From Neurospora intermedia (taxonomy: Eukaryota > Ascomycota > Sordariomycetes > Sordariales > Sordariaceae), in contig BTPP01000004.1 in assembly GCA_037102815.1 (NCBI GenBank), positions 3,224,001 to 3,288,000 on the forward strand: a stretch of DNA of 64,000 nt, written 5' to 3'. Under the pieces are notes generated by a model. The model saw only the letters and a list, made by a program, of their open reading frames with translations. It was not told the DNA's origin and ran no database searches. Positions 11,467 through 24,276 of the stretch are shown piece after piece. The first letter of the stretch is position 1; every line of letters begins with the position of its first letter. Position numbers and translations under genes: made by a program.

Positions 11467-14400
11467 CTTTAGTCTTTTCCTATAGAAGCTGATTTGTCGG
11501 AATGGGATTTCCGAAAGATGCAATTCTTGTTGAAAGGGTGCCCGTCCAAAATGGTGGTATTTTATCAAGTCCTCTTTTTTTTCTTTGCAAAACTTGGCGA
11601 GTGCAAAAAAATCGCAACACGGAAAATTCAAAATATTATGGCCCGCAGGAGTGTTCAAATTGGCAGAGGAGGAGAGAGAAAAAAAAATATTCGTCCAGCA
11701 AAACGGCAAAAACCGAAAAAAGCCTGCGGCCAGGATTTCCTGGGATACCGGCCACCGAAATCTTTCCAACTCCAGAAGGATCCACGAAACGGAGCTGGCG
11801 ATAACCTCACCGGGTTATCAGATCTTTTCGGCGGATTCGCAATGATCCAGGGGTCCGGTAGGGCTCTCGCTGGCGACTCAACTAAACACGCGGGCGGGTT
11901 TGACAGCTTGGCGGCGTGCGCACAAGTGGATTCCTAGGTATTTTTTCTGATCGCGAGCCGGACCCGATATCAGCAGCGGCGTGTCCTGGCACTCTTCCTT
12001 CGGACGAAGACGACAAAGATAAAGAAGACCCTAGAGACTCCAGAGGGCTGGGCCCACGATGGTGACATAATCCACCTCCAAGTTGGGAGCGTGTGGCAAG
12101 GTTGATGCTGTCACGACAGCGAGCAGCACGGATACGGCGCGACACGATATCCTGGCCGGTGCGCCCCGGCAGTTGGGAGGCCGAGAGTACGACACACACA
12201 CGTGCAATCACACGCCCCGTTTCCCGGTCAGCAAAAAGAGAAATCAAAAGACACAAGCGAGCGATATCAACTTTGGATCGCCAGCAAGCGCGCGGGGGGG
12301 ATGTTGCTTCTGACTCGTGCAAAAGTCCAAAGCAATCGGGTGTGAACGAGAACGGAAGATGATGAGCAACAAGACGTAGCGATGATGGCGGGTTGCCAAC
12401 AAGTCGACAAAGTCAAACCGCAGGACGAGCGAGTGCAGGCTTTTTTTTTTTTTGTTTTTGCACTTCTTTGCTTGGGTCGTTGTTCTTGGCTGCCGGGACA
12501 CCCTGGACACCTGATTTTGCGCCGCAATCCTCGGTTCTCCAGAGCCAGAGGGTGGCCTGCGCTTGCAGGGCAGAAGCATCTGTACGGCGGAGGAGTGCTC
12601 CTGCTGGTGGTGATGCGTCGTCCGGAGTGAATCCCGACGGTCACGGTGTCAGCCATTCTATTAACATGTCAACCGCGGCGGCAAGTGGATGACCTGGCCT
12701 GGTTGCCCGGATGAGTGTCGTCGTGTCAAAACACCCAAACATCGCGAGGATGAGGCTCACCAAAACGGCATTGACGGTGTGTAGGTTCCACGGGATAACC
12801 TGTGGCCGGCCAAAAGTAGGGCACCAGCGTTGGGCAATGGCAGAGACTAGTTGCCAAAGACGGCGTGTTTCGCTGGGAATGCAAGATGTGTTGTCGACGA
12901 CCCCCAAAGGCCATCCAAGGTGATTGGTGCAAGGAGCTCCCCTGAACCAGTCGGAGCTGGCTGTGATTCGGAGAACGTGGAAGCTCTGGAAGGGTTGGGC
13001 ACAAATGGAATACAGTTCGCTGGCAAGCCCAATTTATGTCTTGATGCCACATGCCATACCGCATGTTTACCGACTTTTGCTCCCCCCAATCCCGCATTTC
13101 GTGGCGTGGCCATCGCTCCGTTCTGTGACCCTGCACCTCTACGGCCTCTGCCGGTGCGGGCATGGGGTTCCGGATTCTTTAATGCTGTGCGTCCTGCCCC
13201 TTTGTCCTGCAACCCTCCCGTCCCTCTCTGGGTCTTTCCCGTCCGACTGCCCGTTCCTTTTCCTTTAAAAAGGTCAAACCCAAAGCTGAAATCCGCATCA
13301 GGACTTTGAAGTCCGGAGATCTGGTGTACGGATATCGGCCTTGGGAAAGACCGCATACGCGCCATATTGCCCCTCAAGAAAATCATACCGATGCCCAAAA
13401 ATGTAAGGCCGGAATGGGAACTCATTCATGAGATGAGATGTGTGCGTCGGCGAGACCCCTTCTCTCATCACATGTTTCTCCCGTTGCAATGGTCTCGCTT
13501 GCCGGCCGCCGGTTGTGTGGAAACTCTTTGGAGCACTGGAAGGGCGGCCCCACCTTGCCGCCCAGTCCCGAATACCCGCCCCGTTACGTTGGATGCCCGT
13601 TTCGTTTGCGACCGTCCCGTCGCGGATTTGGATGCCGGCCACGTTCTTGCCCTTTTCGTTCTCCCTTCCTGTCTCGGTCCGGATGAACCGCCCGTTTTCC
13701 CGAAACCTCAGCCCGGAGTGAGGATTACCAACACAGCACACCTTACCCAGACAACCGGCCCCGGACCCGGCCCCGGACAGGCCTTCCGCCGGTTACCTCG
13801 GTGTCACCTCCGGAGGCAGTTATTATATCGTTAAATTTCGTCAGGTGAGTGACCATCGAGAAGATGCATCGGCCCGCACGCATTCATGGAGGACTGTAAA
13901 AAGAACAATTGACGTGCTGTGCTGGGCTACCACCAGCTTTTACGTCTCTCGACAAGACATAGCAGCCCTTGGAGTACTACCTTGACGGTTCATGTTCCCC
14001 GGGATGGATGGTGTTGAAGTTGATGTTGTTCCAAAGTTGGAACTTACAGATGGGTCTCAACCTCTGGCCGATGGCCGAGGTAACCCCGGGGTGAAATTCT
14101 GCCCCAGTCGAAATCCGCGGTAGTACCGATCTGGAGCTTTGCACCACCCCCCCGGAAACTCATCTGATACCGATGTTCTTCTGAAACTCACACACATCTG
14201 GAGGCAGTAGACCCTGACCACACTATCGTCCGACCGATGTCCACTCGACAGCGTGCCAACCGCAGGTTTCGTTTACCCTACCCACCAAATCAGTTGGCTT
14301 GGCATTTCTGGACCCTTATAAGATCAAGTTCTAGATAAGGCCTGGTGGGATGCTTTGAATGTCCAGAAGCTGTCCAAACGAGGGGTTCTGGGTGTTACAG

Positions 14401-17400
14401 CATATCATGTTGTCTTGTGTGACTTATGGACCAATCCCCGAGATCGACGACATGTTGTGGCACTTGGTCAAGCCACCATCGTGAGCGATGTCCGGACGCA
14501 AGCCACTCATCCAGTGGTAGGGACCAAAGAATAGCTGGAATTTCTTTGGCGGAGTGTGGCAGGGCATAAAGTCTACGCAGGATGACATCCGACAGCGGGC
14601 AGGTCTTGCTAGAGGCTTGCGCTGGGGCTTTCTGATCTGTTCTACCTCATGGCCATGAAATCTCAGTGGCATGCGAAAGTGGCTCATCACTGCTTTTGCA
14701 TGGCGGTGATTGTGTGTATGGGACTTGCATGCGATTTTTTCCGATGGCAGACACGGCCGTCAATGATCAAGCCACTAATGAAGCAGGATAACATGGCCTC
14801 AGCCTCTTGTGGTTGAAGACCAACGAACATGTCTCGCCCGTTCGATATACCTTGAGGAGATATCCCGTTCATGGATATGGAATGATGTTAATGGGGTGCA
14901 ATTGTAACGAAGGAAGTTCGGCGAGGAAGTTTGCGACGGTCGCAAAAGTACCTATCTTGGCAGTGCACTAACAGCCCAGCAGTTGTAGCGACCTTGTTGA
15001 CCGAACACTCGATTTCGCCACCTCCGTCATTCTTTGTCGTCCGAACCTAGTTCGCGATTCCAACATTCTTCATCGATTGCGTCTGCGAATTTCACTGCAT
15101 CTGGACGCATCCTCACATCTCGACAAATCACCTACAATTATATCCAAGTTTTGGATGCCGGTGTTCAACCACCTTCCACTGTCGATACGTTACGCTCTTT
15201 CAACTTGATGCATGTTACAAACCCGCGGTTGGATTTCCAGGATCGGATTGAGATGTGTTGGGTTCAAGTGGCGAGGAGATCGCAAGGGGAGCGCAACTGC
15301 ACTGGACAAGAGACATTTGAAAGAGTTATGTTGGCGTACGAGTGAAAGGGGAATCGATCACGAACTCTTGCTACGATGGTTGCATTGCACAGGGTCGTCC
15401 AAAATCTACCGACTTAACGCGTCCTCTTTGACAAGGTCGCCCGCGACATGGCTGCACACGGCGCGAAGGATAGCTTGGAGGAATGCGCCGGTCTTATCGA
15501 CGACAATCCAGCTCAGATGGATTTCCATCACGAAAAGAGTCACGACAAGGTAATACCGAAGTTTTTTCCACCGGCATCTGGACGATTCGAGGTTCTGGCC
15601 AGAACGACGATTGATCTTCCCGTCCACGGCTTACCACCATTGGTAAAAAGGGAACCGTTATCGGCATGCCGCACTTGAGCAGTGGTTCCAACACATGGTC
15701 GGCGCACATGGACGACGTGAAGAGGCGAAATAACGAACGACTGTAATGCGACGGCGGTAGCGGTCGACATTTCAACAAAGTTGATGAGCGCAGTCAATGC
15801 AGCAGGCATGGAGGATATGGAAGAGGCCATCATGCGATTGGGGCGCTGGAACAGGAGATGGTCACGGCGGTTCGAGTCGAGACGGGCGGGACATGGCTCG
15901 AAGATTCTTCTGGGGAAACGGCGGGATTTGATGGACGCCGACGACGATGACTGGACCTCCCTTTGACCCTCTTTGGACTCTCCTGCATGACGACTCCACG
16001 ATATCGGACGCATTGGTGCCTTTGCGCATGGAAATCATGATGTTGACGACATATCGAATTTATGAGCCGTTCAGTGCATACACAACGGCGACGAAGAGCA
16101 AATCGGCGCTCTCTTGGTCAATGGCACCATGGTATTCGCGACCATTATATTGCCTCATTCGTCGCATCGCCATTGAGGTCAGGTAAGTGAAGCCCAACCA
16201 ACTTATCTCGTGAGACAAACAGTGGCAGATATTGGTAAACATTGAGCGCAGATAAGATCAAGATATGCCACTCAGATGTTGTGGTTTGAGGCTGTCGGGA
16301 AATTCCATGCCGAGGAGGGTGCCAGTGATGGACGTCGTGGAGACTGTGGGGGGGATTAGCATCATGTTGATGCGGCTTTGAAAAAAATCCTCAAGGAGAA
16401 TAAGGCGGTTGCATTACACGCTGGCAGTGCAGGAAGCGGCTCAATGCATGTCAGAGCGATAAGTCGTCGAATTGATATCGGACGACGTCGTCGCCGCGAG
16501 CAGTCCCATCCATTTAGACGGCCGGACGACCACACATCGACACAACCATCAACAGACAGACGGCCTCTTTGCAGCAGCAGACACGGCAGGCCGATAGTCA
16601 GCAATAACCATCAGACGATTGTGTGCCGCTGTCATTTCTGTTTGTCAATCCGGCCCTCGAGACTGGTTCATGACGGAAGGGCATCTCTTTCTTCAGTGGT
16701 GCATGGCTGTCCATTCAGGTTGCCAAGATGGCGTGTGGAAGGAGTGCTGGAACAATATTGGCTAGAAGAGAAGCCTCTCATTCGGTTTCTTCGGTATGCG
16801 GGTTGGCGATTGGGTGAGCACGCACTTGGTGAAACCAGTTGCGAAGAGGCTGCTCTTCTCCTCAGTTCCAAGCTTCTTGATGAGTTGTCAACGAGGCAGT
16901 CTTCCACTTTCTGCAGGCATCCCGAGCAGACCACCATCCAAGGCGGGGGTTAGATCTGGCTTTGAGCGTTGTCAGTGCAGCGCGATTACCATTGCAGCGG
17001 CGCATGCGTTGGATGCCGAAACATTTGAAACATTTCCGCAATGTGCTCCATCATGGCATGCAGATTTTGATCAGATTCCGGATCGCGTTTCGCAGATTGA
17101 TGGGAGAAGAGACAGCTTTCGAAGTTTCGAATCTGTCAGATTTTTTTTTTTTCTGGTTGTTGGTGTGCTGAGTACCATGAGATTACTCGGCTCACGGTTG
17201 AAGATCGCAATTGTCCGGGATACTGATATTGGCAGGCCCGGCGTGTCTTTTGATCGGTATAGCCGGCCTCTCTGGATATTTGTTGTTCGTATTCCTGTTG
17301 CATCATCATCTCCCGGCAAAGCACCCCCCATAATCTCATCAGCCTCAATTTCTTTTTTGTCTCATCACCCGGTTATCTTGTCACAGCCAAGGGCGTGTGT

Positions 17401-18408
17401 GATATCGAACTGGATGACGGGCGGTGGTGGTGTTGTGGGAGGCATAATTCGCAATTCGCGCAAAACGCACCCTGACACCCCGGAGTCAGACCCCTCCTTC
17501 CAGTGAAAACAAGTGGGCTGGGGGGTGTCTCTGGGACCGGGGGGCTATCTGCACTGATGTGTTGGCAAGTTGGCAAGCCATGTGCTGCAGCCAATTCCAG
17601 CAATGGCAGCCAATGCCGTCGCAAAGACGGCCCTGGTTGCAGGCTAACCATCGTCACCGGGCATGATAGGCCGGGGAGGCATGCTTGGCCCCGCTGGCAG
17701 ACCCTCCATGTTTCTCTTCCATCGCTTGTCGCATCGCCGGAAAACAGGATAACAGGCCAGTCAGACGCCGGACCATGACCATCACGCCGGGTCTCGTCAG
17801 CCGCGGCCTATTGCACGTGCAGCCGAATGTGGTGCCAGCTCAGCTTTTTCCGCACTTTTGATTGTGACAGGTCTGCCGGGTGCAGAAGTGCAATTATTGC
17901 GGCGGAGGTGCGAGGTTGGGAAAAGAGGGGGAAGTGGGAAGTGAGGTGAAGTGAGAAACTGAAGTGAAGGACGAGGCTGTGGGAAAGTGCAATGCCGTGG
18001 TGACGGGAGAGTTCAGTTTGGTTTGGAGTTGGGATTGGCGCAGTTCAATTTTGCGATTTCTCGTGTTAGTGTCTCGGTGTCCAGTGTTCTGGATCGATGC
18101 ATTTCTTCACAGGCAAATTTGGACGGACGCAACAACGGGAGCAGCAGCAGCGGCAGCAACAGCAACAGCAACAGCCCAGCAGGCATGAGTAGAGGCAGAG
18201 CGGGAAAAGTGGGGTATGCAATGTTCTGCACCTCACTGGTGTGGTCTTGGTGCAATGCCATGGATACTCCCCTGCAATGCAAAGCCTCATGTCGAATGAG
18301 TTGGACGACCACTCTGCTTGCAACCAGGGGGGGTGTGTGAGAGGGTGCAATGGAACCGGGGTTGAGAGGACCAAGGGATCATTGCGATGAGGAAGGAGGC
18401 TGCACGGA
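11467..18408. other. ~7-kb gene-free region upstream of the C2H2 regulator
   Basis: Both strands were read and no protein family was recognised. Open frames are under 200 codons, overlap each other on opposite strands and lack intron signals that would link them. The first few hundred bases must hold the promoter and 5' UTR of the 444-residue gene. The rest probably serves the plus-strand C2H2 gene that starts at 19136. A pyrimidine-rich stretch with degenerate CCCGTT/CGTTTG units lies at 13540-13800, and a (CAG/CAA)-type repeat at 18139-18180. Confidence 0.45.
18139..18180 (+). repeat. AGC/AAC trinucleotide repeat
   Basis: Imperfect AGC, GGC and AAC triplets run for about 40 nt in the region just upstream of the C2H2 gene leader. 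It is not within a supported coding frame. Confidence 0.7.
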
Positions 18409-19135
18409 ATGAGCTTCGCTTTCTCACTGGCGGTCGCAGGAAAAGAAAGAGAAAAACCAGGAGCAACGAGGGGAAGGAGCGGCCGTTCTGCTCGACATTA
18501 AAACCAGACTATTTCCCCCTCGCCTGCCCATCAGCTGCTCTTTCCTCGACCAAATTTCCTCACCGCACTTTCTTGGAAGCCCAACCCGTCTTGGATTTGT
18601 GCCCAACGACCCTCTCAGCCAACCACCAAGCGCCCGCTGCTCTACGCCCTCACTGGACTCACTCAGCCCTGGACCACACCCACGCACACAACCAAGGACG
18701 GAACCACTCACACCAAATCCGGATCCACGGCAATTCCTTCTCGACGCTTCTTCGGATTCCGCCTTCCTCACTCAGCTTCTTATACAAGCTCTTGCCTCCC
18801 CCTCATCTCGTCATCTTGCGTCTCTTCTCTTTCTGTTCTGGTGTTTCACACTCCAAAAGAGAAAGCTACTAGAGATCAACAGATCTACGACCCACACAGG
18901 ATCAAGGACTTCTTTCCCGCTCTGCCCTGGTGTTCCACGACAGCCCAAGGTTGAGTCTCGCGACACACTTCAGTTTCGAGCCCAAAGGACTTTTTCTCTC
19001 TTCACTCTCCACAAGGACTTTCAGCCCACAGGACTCTTCTCTCTACTCTCTGCTCTCTGCTCCGAGTGTTATTTGCTCAGAGTTACTGCCGGAGAGCGTT
19101 GCCACCACAGGACAACTGGACACACAGCCCGAGGA
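18409..19135 (+). promoter_or_regulatory. Long ATG-free, pyrimidine-rich 5' leader of the C2H2 gene
   Basis: No ATG occurs between the one at about 18409 and the start codon at 19136, roughly 730 nt in which about eleven would be expected by chance. The stretch is rich in CT runs (CTCTTC, TTCTCTC) and repeats GGACTT/GGATTC. The simplest reading is a long scanned 5' UTR kept clear of upstream starts, with the transcription start somewhere near 18400-18550. This also supports 19136 as the true start codon. Confidence 0.65.
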
Positions 19136-22100
19136 ATGACTGCCATTGTTGTGCCCCGGACTTCTGATAACACAATGTCTGGCTACAACACCCACGTTGA
19201 GCTGGACGAGGTTCACACCCCCTCGAGGTATTTTGCGCTGCTTTCTTATCTTCTACCTGGGAGGCCCATTGTGCTTTTTTGCGTTTCTTCTGCGTTTTCG
19301 TCCTGTTGTGTGTCAAGTCTTGTTTATTTTCATTTGTTCTGGCGTTCTGTGTGTTTACCGTTGCGACAACAACAACTTCGCCACAGCAACGCCTCAGTCA
19401 GGCTGCGCTTGAGGTGTCTTCGGCCAAAGGAGACTTGACAAATATCCGTTTTGAGGACTACTGAATTGCCTATGGAAAGCCGTTTTCATGGATATGACCC
19501 AGAGGATCACAGGAAACACATCGGACGAGTCACTGCCGGATTTCGTTTTCGCCATGGACTGAACCACCAAAGGATTCGACTCTTCACTGAGTCTGACGAA
19601 CTGCTGCTTTCATGCACGCATGTTCTCCTGTTATATTATTTGCATGTCTCTTCGGAGCATCTTGTGGTGAGTATCAGACAACTGGACAGATCAAGCATCT
19701 CACATTTTTATCCGGACAAGAACATTCGCCATTGATCGCCGTTGGACCACTTCACCTTGCCGGACAAACACCTGTGGATTTTCCGTTCGGATTTTTGCTT
19801 TTTCTGTTAGGATCGAGGAGACGCCAAAAACACCGGTCACAGTCGAGGATTTCCAAAAGGACACCCACCTCTACGCCAGGATTTCTTCATTTTTCTGCCT
19901 TTGCATGCAGCGTCCTCGTTTGTGTTCCTTACCCTTGCAGTTATTCGCAATGGGATTTGAGGTGCCAGAGAGATGTCGCATCAATCGCCTTCGGTCACTC
20001 GCCCAGCATCAAAAACTGGGACGCCATTTTCCTCTCATTACACTCGCCTGGATTTAACGAGAGGACCTTTGTGGATCATCCGTCGGCATGCCTGGATTTT
20101 TCATTCTCGACAATCAAGAGCCCCTGGATTCTCCCTGGATTCTCCGACAACACCTAAACACGTTCTCAGTTTCTGATGTTATTGTATCAGACAGGAGTCG
20201 TGTGACGGTACAGCCTTGGACTTTTACTCCTGGACACATTTCGACCCATGGTTTTGACGCCGGATTTGTTTCTTTTGTTGCCATTGCGGACCTGGTCAAC
20301 CGATATGGACTGGATATGCCCGGATATTTTCTGTTTTTCTTTTTCTTTTTTTGTTCAAAGTCCTCCATGGATCTGGATGGCGTAATAGCCAGAAACACAC
20401 TGCTTGGCAGCCCAGTTGGTCCGTAATCATGCTCACCCCCCTTTGACCCGCGACGCAAAAACTAACATACAGCAATGTGCAGGAACAAAGTTGTGACATC
20501 TGGACGACAGCTTTTCTTTGGTCTTTCATGTTTCTGCGACTTCAACAACCGGATTTGTTTTGATAGCATACTAACCCTTCCCCAGCGATTACAGCTTTGC
20601 TCAAACCAACATGCTTCCCTCCACTACTGGGATGTTTTCTTTCTGCCAAACAGGACCAGCGGACCTGAACGGTTCGTCTTGGGATGCAACAACGGAAGGT
20701 CCACAGAACTTTTCCGAATTCACTGTTGCCGGAGACTATTATACCACTGGAGATGCCGAGGACTGCTTTATTCCTTTCAGCCAGAACACACCAAGGCCGG
20801 ATCAAACGGAAACCATGGAGGACTATCAAGCCAGGTGGAATGCTGCTGCTGCCGCGGTTGACAAGGTTCCAAAGGCGGAGCCTATGCGCCGCATGACTTC
20901 CCAAAGCTCTACCAGCAGCCACAAGCACAGGATCACCAAGTCGACACCCCCAACCAAGAGGGTAGGAAGGTCGAGAGTTCCATCAGTTCATCTCACCTCG
21001 ACCTCCTCGGCGTTGTCCAAGCTTGATGTCTCTGGAAATGGCTCCAGTTATCAGGATGCCTCATTGACACATGGCCGCATCATGGATTTGCCCCAGTTCT
21101 CTACTCCGGATTTTGAATCCTTCAACGGACACCCAGCATTCTACACCAGCATGATGGGCATGCCTGATGGTCTTCCCTTCTCCGCCGAGATGGGTGCTTC
21201 TGCCATGAGCCAGCATGTGAACCCCCAGATCTTCACTGCCGGTATGATTGGCAGCTCTCCTCAGTCTTGGGGCTCTCCTAGCCCTGTTGGCTCTTCGCGC
21301 ATGTCTTCCCCTGGATTCTTTGAGGGGGATGTCTTCTCTGGTGTTCCTTCTGTCTCTTCTCCCGAGGAGAGCACAAGCTCTATCTCGCCCATTCTTCCCG
21401 GCCAATCGCCCAGGTATGTTGCTACCGAAGTTTTGCCTTCTTCCGGAACACTCTCTTACCCTTATGGAAACATCAGGATGAGCCGCAACGGTTCGCAGTT
21501 CGTTACCACTGAGGATATCCATGGAAATGTGATTCCTGCTGTTGATGATGCCTTTTCTCTTCCTCCTTCTTTCGGCGCTCGCCGTATGAGCGGTGATGGT
21601 GAGTCTGCCAGGGATCACTATCTCTACAAGAACGCTCTTCCGCAAGCCGATGGTCTTTTCCACTGCCCATGGGAGGGTGAGACCAACTGCAACCACAAGC
21701 CCGAGAAGCTCAAGTGCAACTATGAGTAAGATGATTTTGTTCTTCCGCTTTTACTACGGGCCACTTGACTGACCATCATCCACCGTTACAGCAAGTTCGT
21801 TGACTCTCACCTCAAGCCCTACCGCTGCAAGGTTGAAGGATGCCAGAACGCCCGTTTCTCTTCTACTGCTTGCCTTCTTCGTCATGAGCGTGAGGCCCAC
21901 GCCATGCACGGACATGGAGAGAAGCCCTATCTCTGCACTTATGAGGGATGTGAACGTTCACTTCCCGGACATGGCTTCCCCCGTCAATGGAACTTGAGGG
22001 ACCACATGAGGCGTGTGCACAACGATAACGGCTCTGCTGCCCAGGCTGCTTCTTCTCCTCCCCCATCGGGAGCCAGTGCTTCTTCCCGGGGTCGCAAGAG

Positions 22101-22374
22101 AAAGAGCGAGGGTGATAAGCAGGAAGCACAGGAAAAGACCAGCTCCCGCAAGTCAGCCAACAAGATTAGCAAGGCTGAGGCCCAGGCCGATGTTCACCGT
22201 GCTCAATGGAGCGAGCACCAGAAGGCTCTCCAGAGCATTTTCCAGGAATACCTTCAGCCTGAGGACCCCCAAAGCCTCCAGTACATCAAGGATGCTCAGG
22301 AGCACTTGGCCGCCATGGGCAAGCTTCATCAAGCCCTTTCCAACGGTGTTCAGCCCCGCAGCTGGAAGATGTAA
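19136..22374 (+). CDS. C2H2 zinc-finger transcription regulator (604 aa) with 1.36-kb first intron
   Basis: Exons 19136-19227, 20586-21725 and 21792-22374 join in frame to 604 aa starting MTAIVVPRTS. Intron 1 (1358 nt) has donor GTATTT and a strong end, CATACTAAC then CCCCAG. It is exceptionally long for a fungus. Intron 2 is a normal 66 nt. Residues 1-385 are Ser/Thr/Pro/Gly-rich and probably disordered. Three Cys/His units follow. The first, at about 391-420, is atypical. The second, about 424-450, is C-x4-C-x14-H-x4-H-like. The third, about 455-486, is C-x4-C with an enlarged loop before H-x4-H. A basic GRKRK cluster after the fingers is a likely nuclear signal. The C-terminus is helical. 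The protein is probably a sequence-specific nuclear regulator. The targets are unknown. A spliced intron appears to lie just after the stop. Confidence 0.85.
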
Positions 22375-22382
22375 ACGTTCTG

Positions 22383-22439
22383 GTAAGTTCACAATCGGCA
22401 TTTCAGAAATCACGGACCATTTACTAACTGAACGATTAG
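22383..22439 (+). other. Probable 3'-UTR intron of the C2H2 gene
   Basis: GTAAGT at 22383, a branch sequence TTACTAAC at about 22421-22428 and TTAG ending at 22439 form a perfect-looking 57-nt fungal intron. It starts only 8 nt after the stop codon. At that distance it should not trigger exon-junction-dependent decay, since it lies under about 50 nt from the stop. Confidence 0.65.
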
Positions 22440-24276
22440 ACACTTTGTCAGAATGCAAAACCACAAAACAACTTCCTGGAATAGCCTCCTGGACTTTGTT
22501 CTACGATTTCTTCAAGTGCTAGGTCACTTGAACCAGTCAACGTCAAATGAATGACGGTACTGGACCACTCCCCGCCACAAAGCTGTGACGGGCTAGCCAC
22601 CTCGCCGCGCCGAGTTGAGGCCGGCCCATGAGCCATTGTTGTGCCCGGAGTGAGGAGATATGGACAAGGTCTGATGGGCTCCATGGACCTACTTGAGACT
22701 CCAGCGCATTGGCGCCGGACCAGAGGTCGTGGAGTAGACTGTCAGGGGCGCTGATGCGTCACCTTCAGGGGTATCTGGCAAACGAAGTTGAAGAAGTTGG
22801 GATCAGGGGACGAGGGAAAGATAAAAGTTTTTTGTTGACCGTGGCCGAATGTACAAAAGGAAAGGGAAAATGGGAACTGGGTGGCAAAAGCAATGGTTGG
22901 GACTCCTGGAAAGAAAAGTTTTCGAGTTTAAAAGTTTGGGGGCTGGATATGAGATCAACAGTATCATATACTGAGGATGGCATGGGCGGATATACCGGTT
23001 TTGTTCTTTCTAGAGGGTTGTTTTTGTACAAGGGCACTTTTCTTCTTTGTCTTGGGAGAGGGGATGGGGTTCTTGACGACTAACGACTCTTCTCATATTG
23101 TTGGACAATTTTTTTGGTCCCTTCTTTGATACCATGGCAGTTATTTAGGGATTTAGATAGAAGGTTCTATGAGCTCTCAGCTTGGGTTTGATTTGCGAAT
23201 TGGTTATTTTTTTTCGGTTGTCTCAGTTGGTGGCATTGGACATTTCGTTTAAGCGGGTTCATCGCGGGGTTATATAAAGGAAGCGAGCTGGTTACTTGTA
23301 CTTCCTGGTTCCGGTTTATGATGTTACGATGTTATGTTCATGTTATGACCTAGATGATTTGTATGAAACGGAGTAAATGGGCTTGATTTCTCTTCTCTCA
23401 AGCATAGAACATGGCGGCGGCGGCTGAGTATATATCGTCGGTTTAAATATGAAACTGCATGTCCAACACCATCTCTCACTTCGCTTCTTCCAGATTCCCA
23501 AATCGTGAGTTGCTTACTCATCGTACCTTCGTCTCTGTTCTTTTCTTGTCTTATCCCGCAACTCACAACGAGGAACTCTATATTGGAATGGGGGACCTGA
23601 TGACCGAGGATTGTACAGTCACTCACCTTGTTGCTATAGGTATCATCCCAGGCATCGGCGCCGCAGAAAGATGAGTTCATTGGGAGAGACGCAATGACGG
23701 GACCTATCATGGTGTGTAGTCATGGCCAATTACAGTGTATTTTAGTAGTGTTCGTCATCTTTGGATTGAAGGAGCATTAAGTGGTGAGATCGTCACACAC
23801 TGGACAGGAAGAATTTCAGTATTTCCTCGCATTTGCAATGTCAAATTTCCACTTAAGAAAAGACCCGCTTACGCACATACGGGACTACTTTCCTTTCTTT
23901 CACGTTTCTATGGGTCTACTTTTTGCTGATTCTATAATGTGTGGTTTGTGGAGTGCGCCGTTGGGACATCATCAGCTACTTGAAGTTCTCCGGGTGTTCT
24001 ACGCCGCCAACATACTACTTCTTGGGACGCTACTAGGAACCCAAATGCCTAAATATTTCTAGGTTGCCTATTGGATAATCGGCATTCGTGGCTTGGTAGC
24101 GAGATCTCTCTCTGCGAGTATAGAAGTGTCGATGGCCACTGCGCAAATTCTCGCGCATTTGTCTTGGAATTTTTTTGGGGGGGGGGGGTTTCGGTGTTTT
24201 GCTCAAAAGGTAGGTCGGTGCATCAAAAACTTGTGGCTTTTATTCGCGTCGCCCAAAGCCTTCGAGAACTCTTTTT
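22440..24276. other. Intergenic, convergent 3' regions
   Basis: This lies between the 3' end of the C2H2 gene and the stop codon of the minus-strand HeLo gene. It holds 3' UTRs and a G run at 24179-24188. I see no gene in it. Confidence 0.45.

Noticed and set aside
12847-13741. Two overlapping minus-strand open frames of 147-192 residues
   Set aside because: Arg/Gly/Pro-skewed composition driven by degenerate repeats, with opposing open frames on the plus strand. No intron signals or motifs.
15540-16953. Open frames on both strands (157 and 191 residues)
   Set aside because: They do not connect by splicing and resemble nothing I know. Coding character is weak.
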